From positions 186,001-250,000 of the forward strand of contig NZ_JAUSTI010000005.1 in assembly GCF_030812775.1 (NCBI RefSeq): a stretch of 64,000 nucleotides of DNA, given 5' to 3'. How positions within the stretch are numbered: the first letter of the stretch is position 1; each line of letters starts with the position of its first letter. The stretch comes from Paenibacillus tundrae. GTDB lineage: Bacteria; Bacillota; Bacilli; Paenibacillales; Paenibacillaceae. The notes beneath the pieces were generated by a model. It had not been told where the DNA came from. It did not search any database and saw only the letters and a list, made by a program, of their open reading frames with translations. The position numbers were made by a program, and so were the translations under genes. Positions 63,512 through 64,000 of the stretch are shown piece after piece.

Positions 63512-64000
63512 ATGACCATGCTAAATTCAGGATCGGTTCAACCGATGCCTTTATCACCGACAAACGATCCATGGGATCCAATCGGTTCTTTGCGTACATA
63601 TGGACGCCATGTACTGACCAGTGTAGAAATGACCGTGACTCACTTGTGCAATATGCGCTGCGAGCATTGTGCGGTAGGTGATATGCTTACGATGCGTGAG
63701 GCTCCAGCTCTTCCGTTGCCTTTGATGTTGAAACGATTAGATGAGGTAGAACATCTGCAAACGATTAGTTTGACAGGTGGGGAACCAAGCTTCAGTCAGA
63801 AAACGGTGGATGAGATGATTATTCCGCTGCTCAAATATGCGAAGGAGCGTGGCATAAGGTCCCAGATCAATTCCAATCTTACGCTAGATCTGAATCGATA
63901 TGAGAAGTTGCTTCCTTATTTGGATGTCATGCACATTTCCTTTAATTATCTGAATGCGGATGATTTCCATCAAGTTGGGTTTGCGAATAGTGGCAGACCG
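63512..64000 (+). CDS. YfkAB-type radical SAM protein (partial, cut by window end)
   Basis: The frame is open from ATG 63512 to the window end (163 codons). The radical SAM cluster motif is TVTHLCNMRCEHCAVGDMLTM (Cys-x3-Cys-x2-Cys), followed by ISLTGGEPSFSQ, the SAM-binding GGE. This matches the N-terminal half of the YfkAB family in Bacillales, whose substrate is unknown. The enzyme would rely on the Fe-S machinery encoded by the suf operon. The ribosome site is AAAGGAATAAGGTG. Confidence 0.85.
   Translation, partial: MTMLNSGSVQPMPLSPTNDPWDPIGSLRTYGRHVLTSVEMTVTHLCNMRCEHCAVGDMLTMREAPALPLPLMLKRLDEVEHLQTISLTGGEPSFSQKTVDEMIIPLLKYAKERGIRSQINSNLTLDLNRYEKLLPYLDVMHISFNYLNADDFHQVGFANSGRP

Overview
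The window looks like a chromosomal segment of a Paenibacillus or close relative (low-to-mid GC Firmicute). It has strong AGGAGG-type ribosome sites with occasional GTG/TTG starts, sporulation genes (prkA, yhbH, spoVR, yjcZ-type, pdaA), an abrB-type regulator, a sufCDSUB operon, several LacI-type regulators and a plant-polysaccharide gene set. No tRNA, rRNA, CRISPR array, transposase or prophage is visible. This assignment rests on gene content and family resemblance only; no database search was run.

Region by region. 0-2.2 kb: trmL, an AbrB-type regulator, a serine hydrolase. 2.2-10.4 kb: an oligosaccharide-uptake and hydrolysis locus (esterase, two LplB/LplC-type permeases, binding lipoprotein, GH3 glycosidase, LacI regulator) behind a sigma-A promoter with repeated LacI-type operators. 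10.6-15.6 kb: a 34-residue membrane protein, a phosphodiester glycosidase-domain protein, a ComA-like orphan response regulator, an aminotransferase and an azoreductase. 15.7-30.5 kb: a DUF2161 protein, PrkA, a globin-coupled chemoreceptor, a second LacI regulator, a multidomain GH10 xylanase, an MHYT-PAS-GGDEF-EAL protein, and SpoVR/YhbH on the minus strand. 30.9-32.2 kb: a UMF1-type MFS transporter.

32.5-41.9 kb is the most interesting part: a paeninodin/pseudomycoidin-like lasso peptide cluster. In order it encodes a tyrosylprotein-sulfotransferase-like enzyme, the asparagine-synthetase-like macrolactam cyclase, a 46-residue precursor, an HPr-kinase-like peptide kinase, the PqqD-like B1, the transglutaminase-like B2 protease, a nucleotidyltransferase-fold protein and an ABC exporter. 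A convergent adenylylsulfate kinase (PAPS synthesis) follows. The predicted core has Ala1 and Asp9 (9-residue ring), a C-terminal Ser for the kinase, and a Tyr in an acidic tail that could be sulfated. The sulfotransferase and cyclase genes overlap by ATGA, and the promoter carries a perfect palindrome between its -35 and -10 elements. The precursor gene is followed by two overlapping, mutually exclusive hairpins. A lasso peptide that is both phosphorylated and sulfated is a testable prediction.

42.2-51.5 kb is mixed housekeeping: PdaA, DegV, small membrane proteins, unknown genes, YunC, MtnA/MtnK, Dps and a DUF1802 protein. 51.7-57.1 kb is the Fe-S cluster assembly operon sufC-sufD-sufS-sufU-sufB, with a Fur-like box inside its promoter. 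57.3-64.0 kb holds an M23 peptidase, a YjcZ-type sporulation peptide, two paralogous HD-GYP proteins flanking a MoaD-MoaE fusion and a YunD-like 5'-nucleotidase, and the start of a YfkAB-type radical SAM protein cut by the window end. A short inverted-repeat element recurs at three intergenic sites (about 0.1, 19.1 and 30.8 kb).
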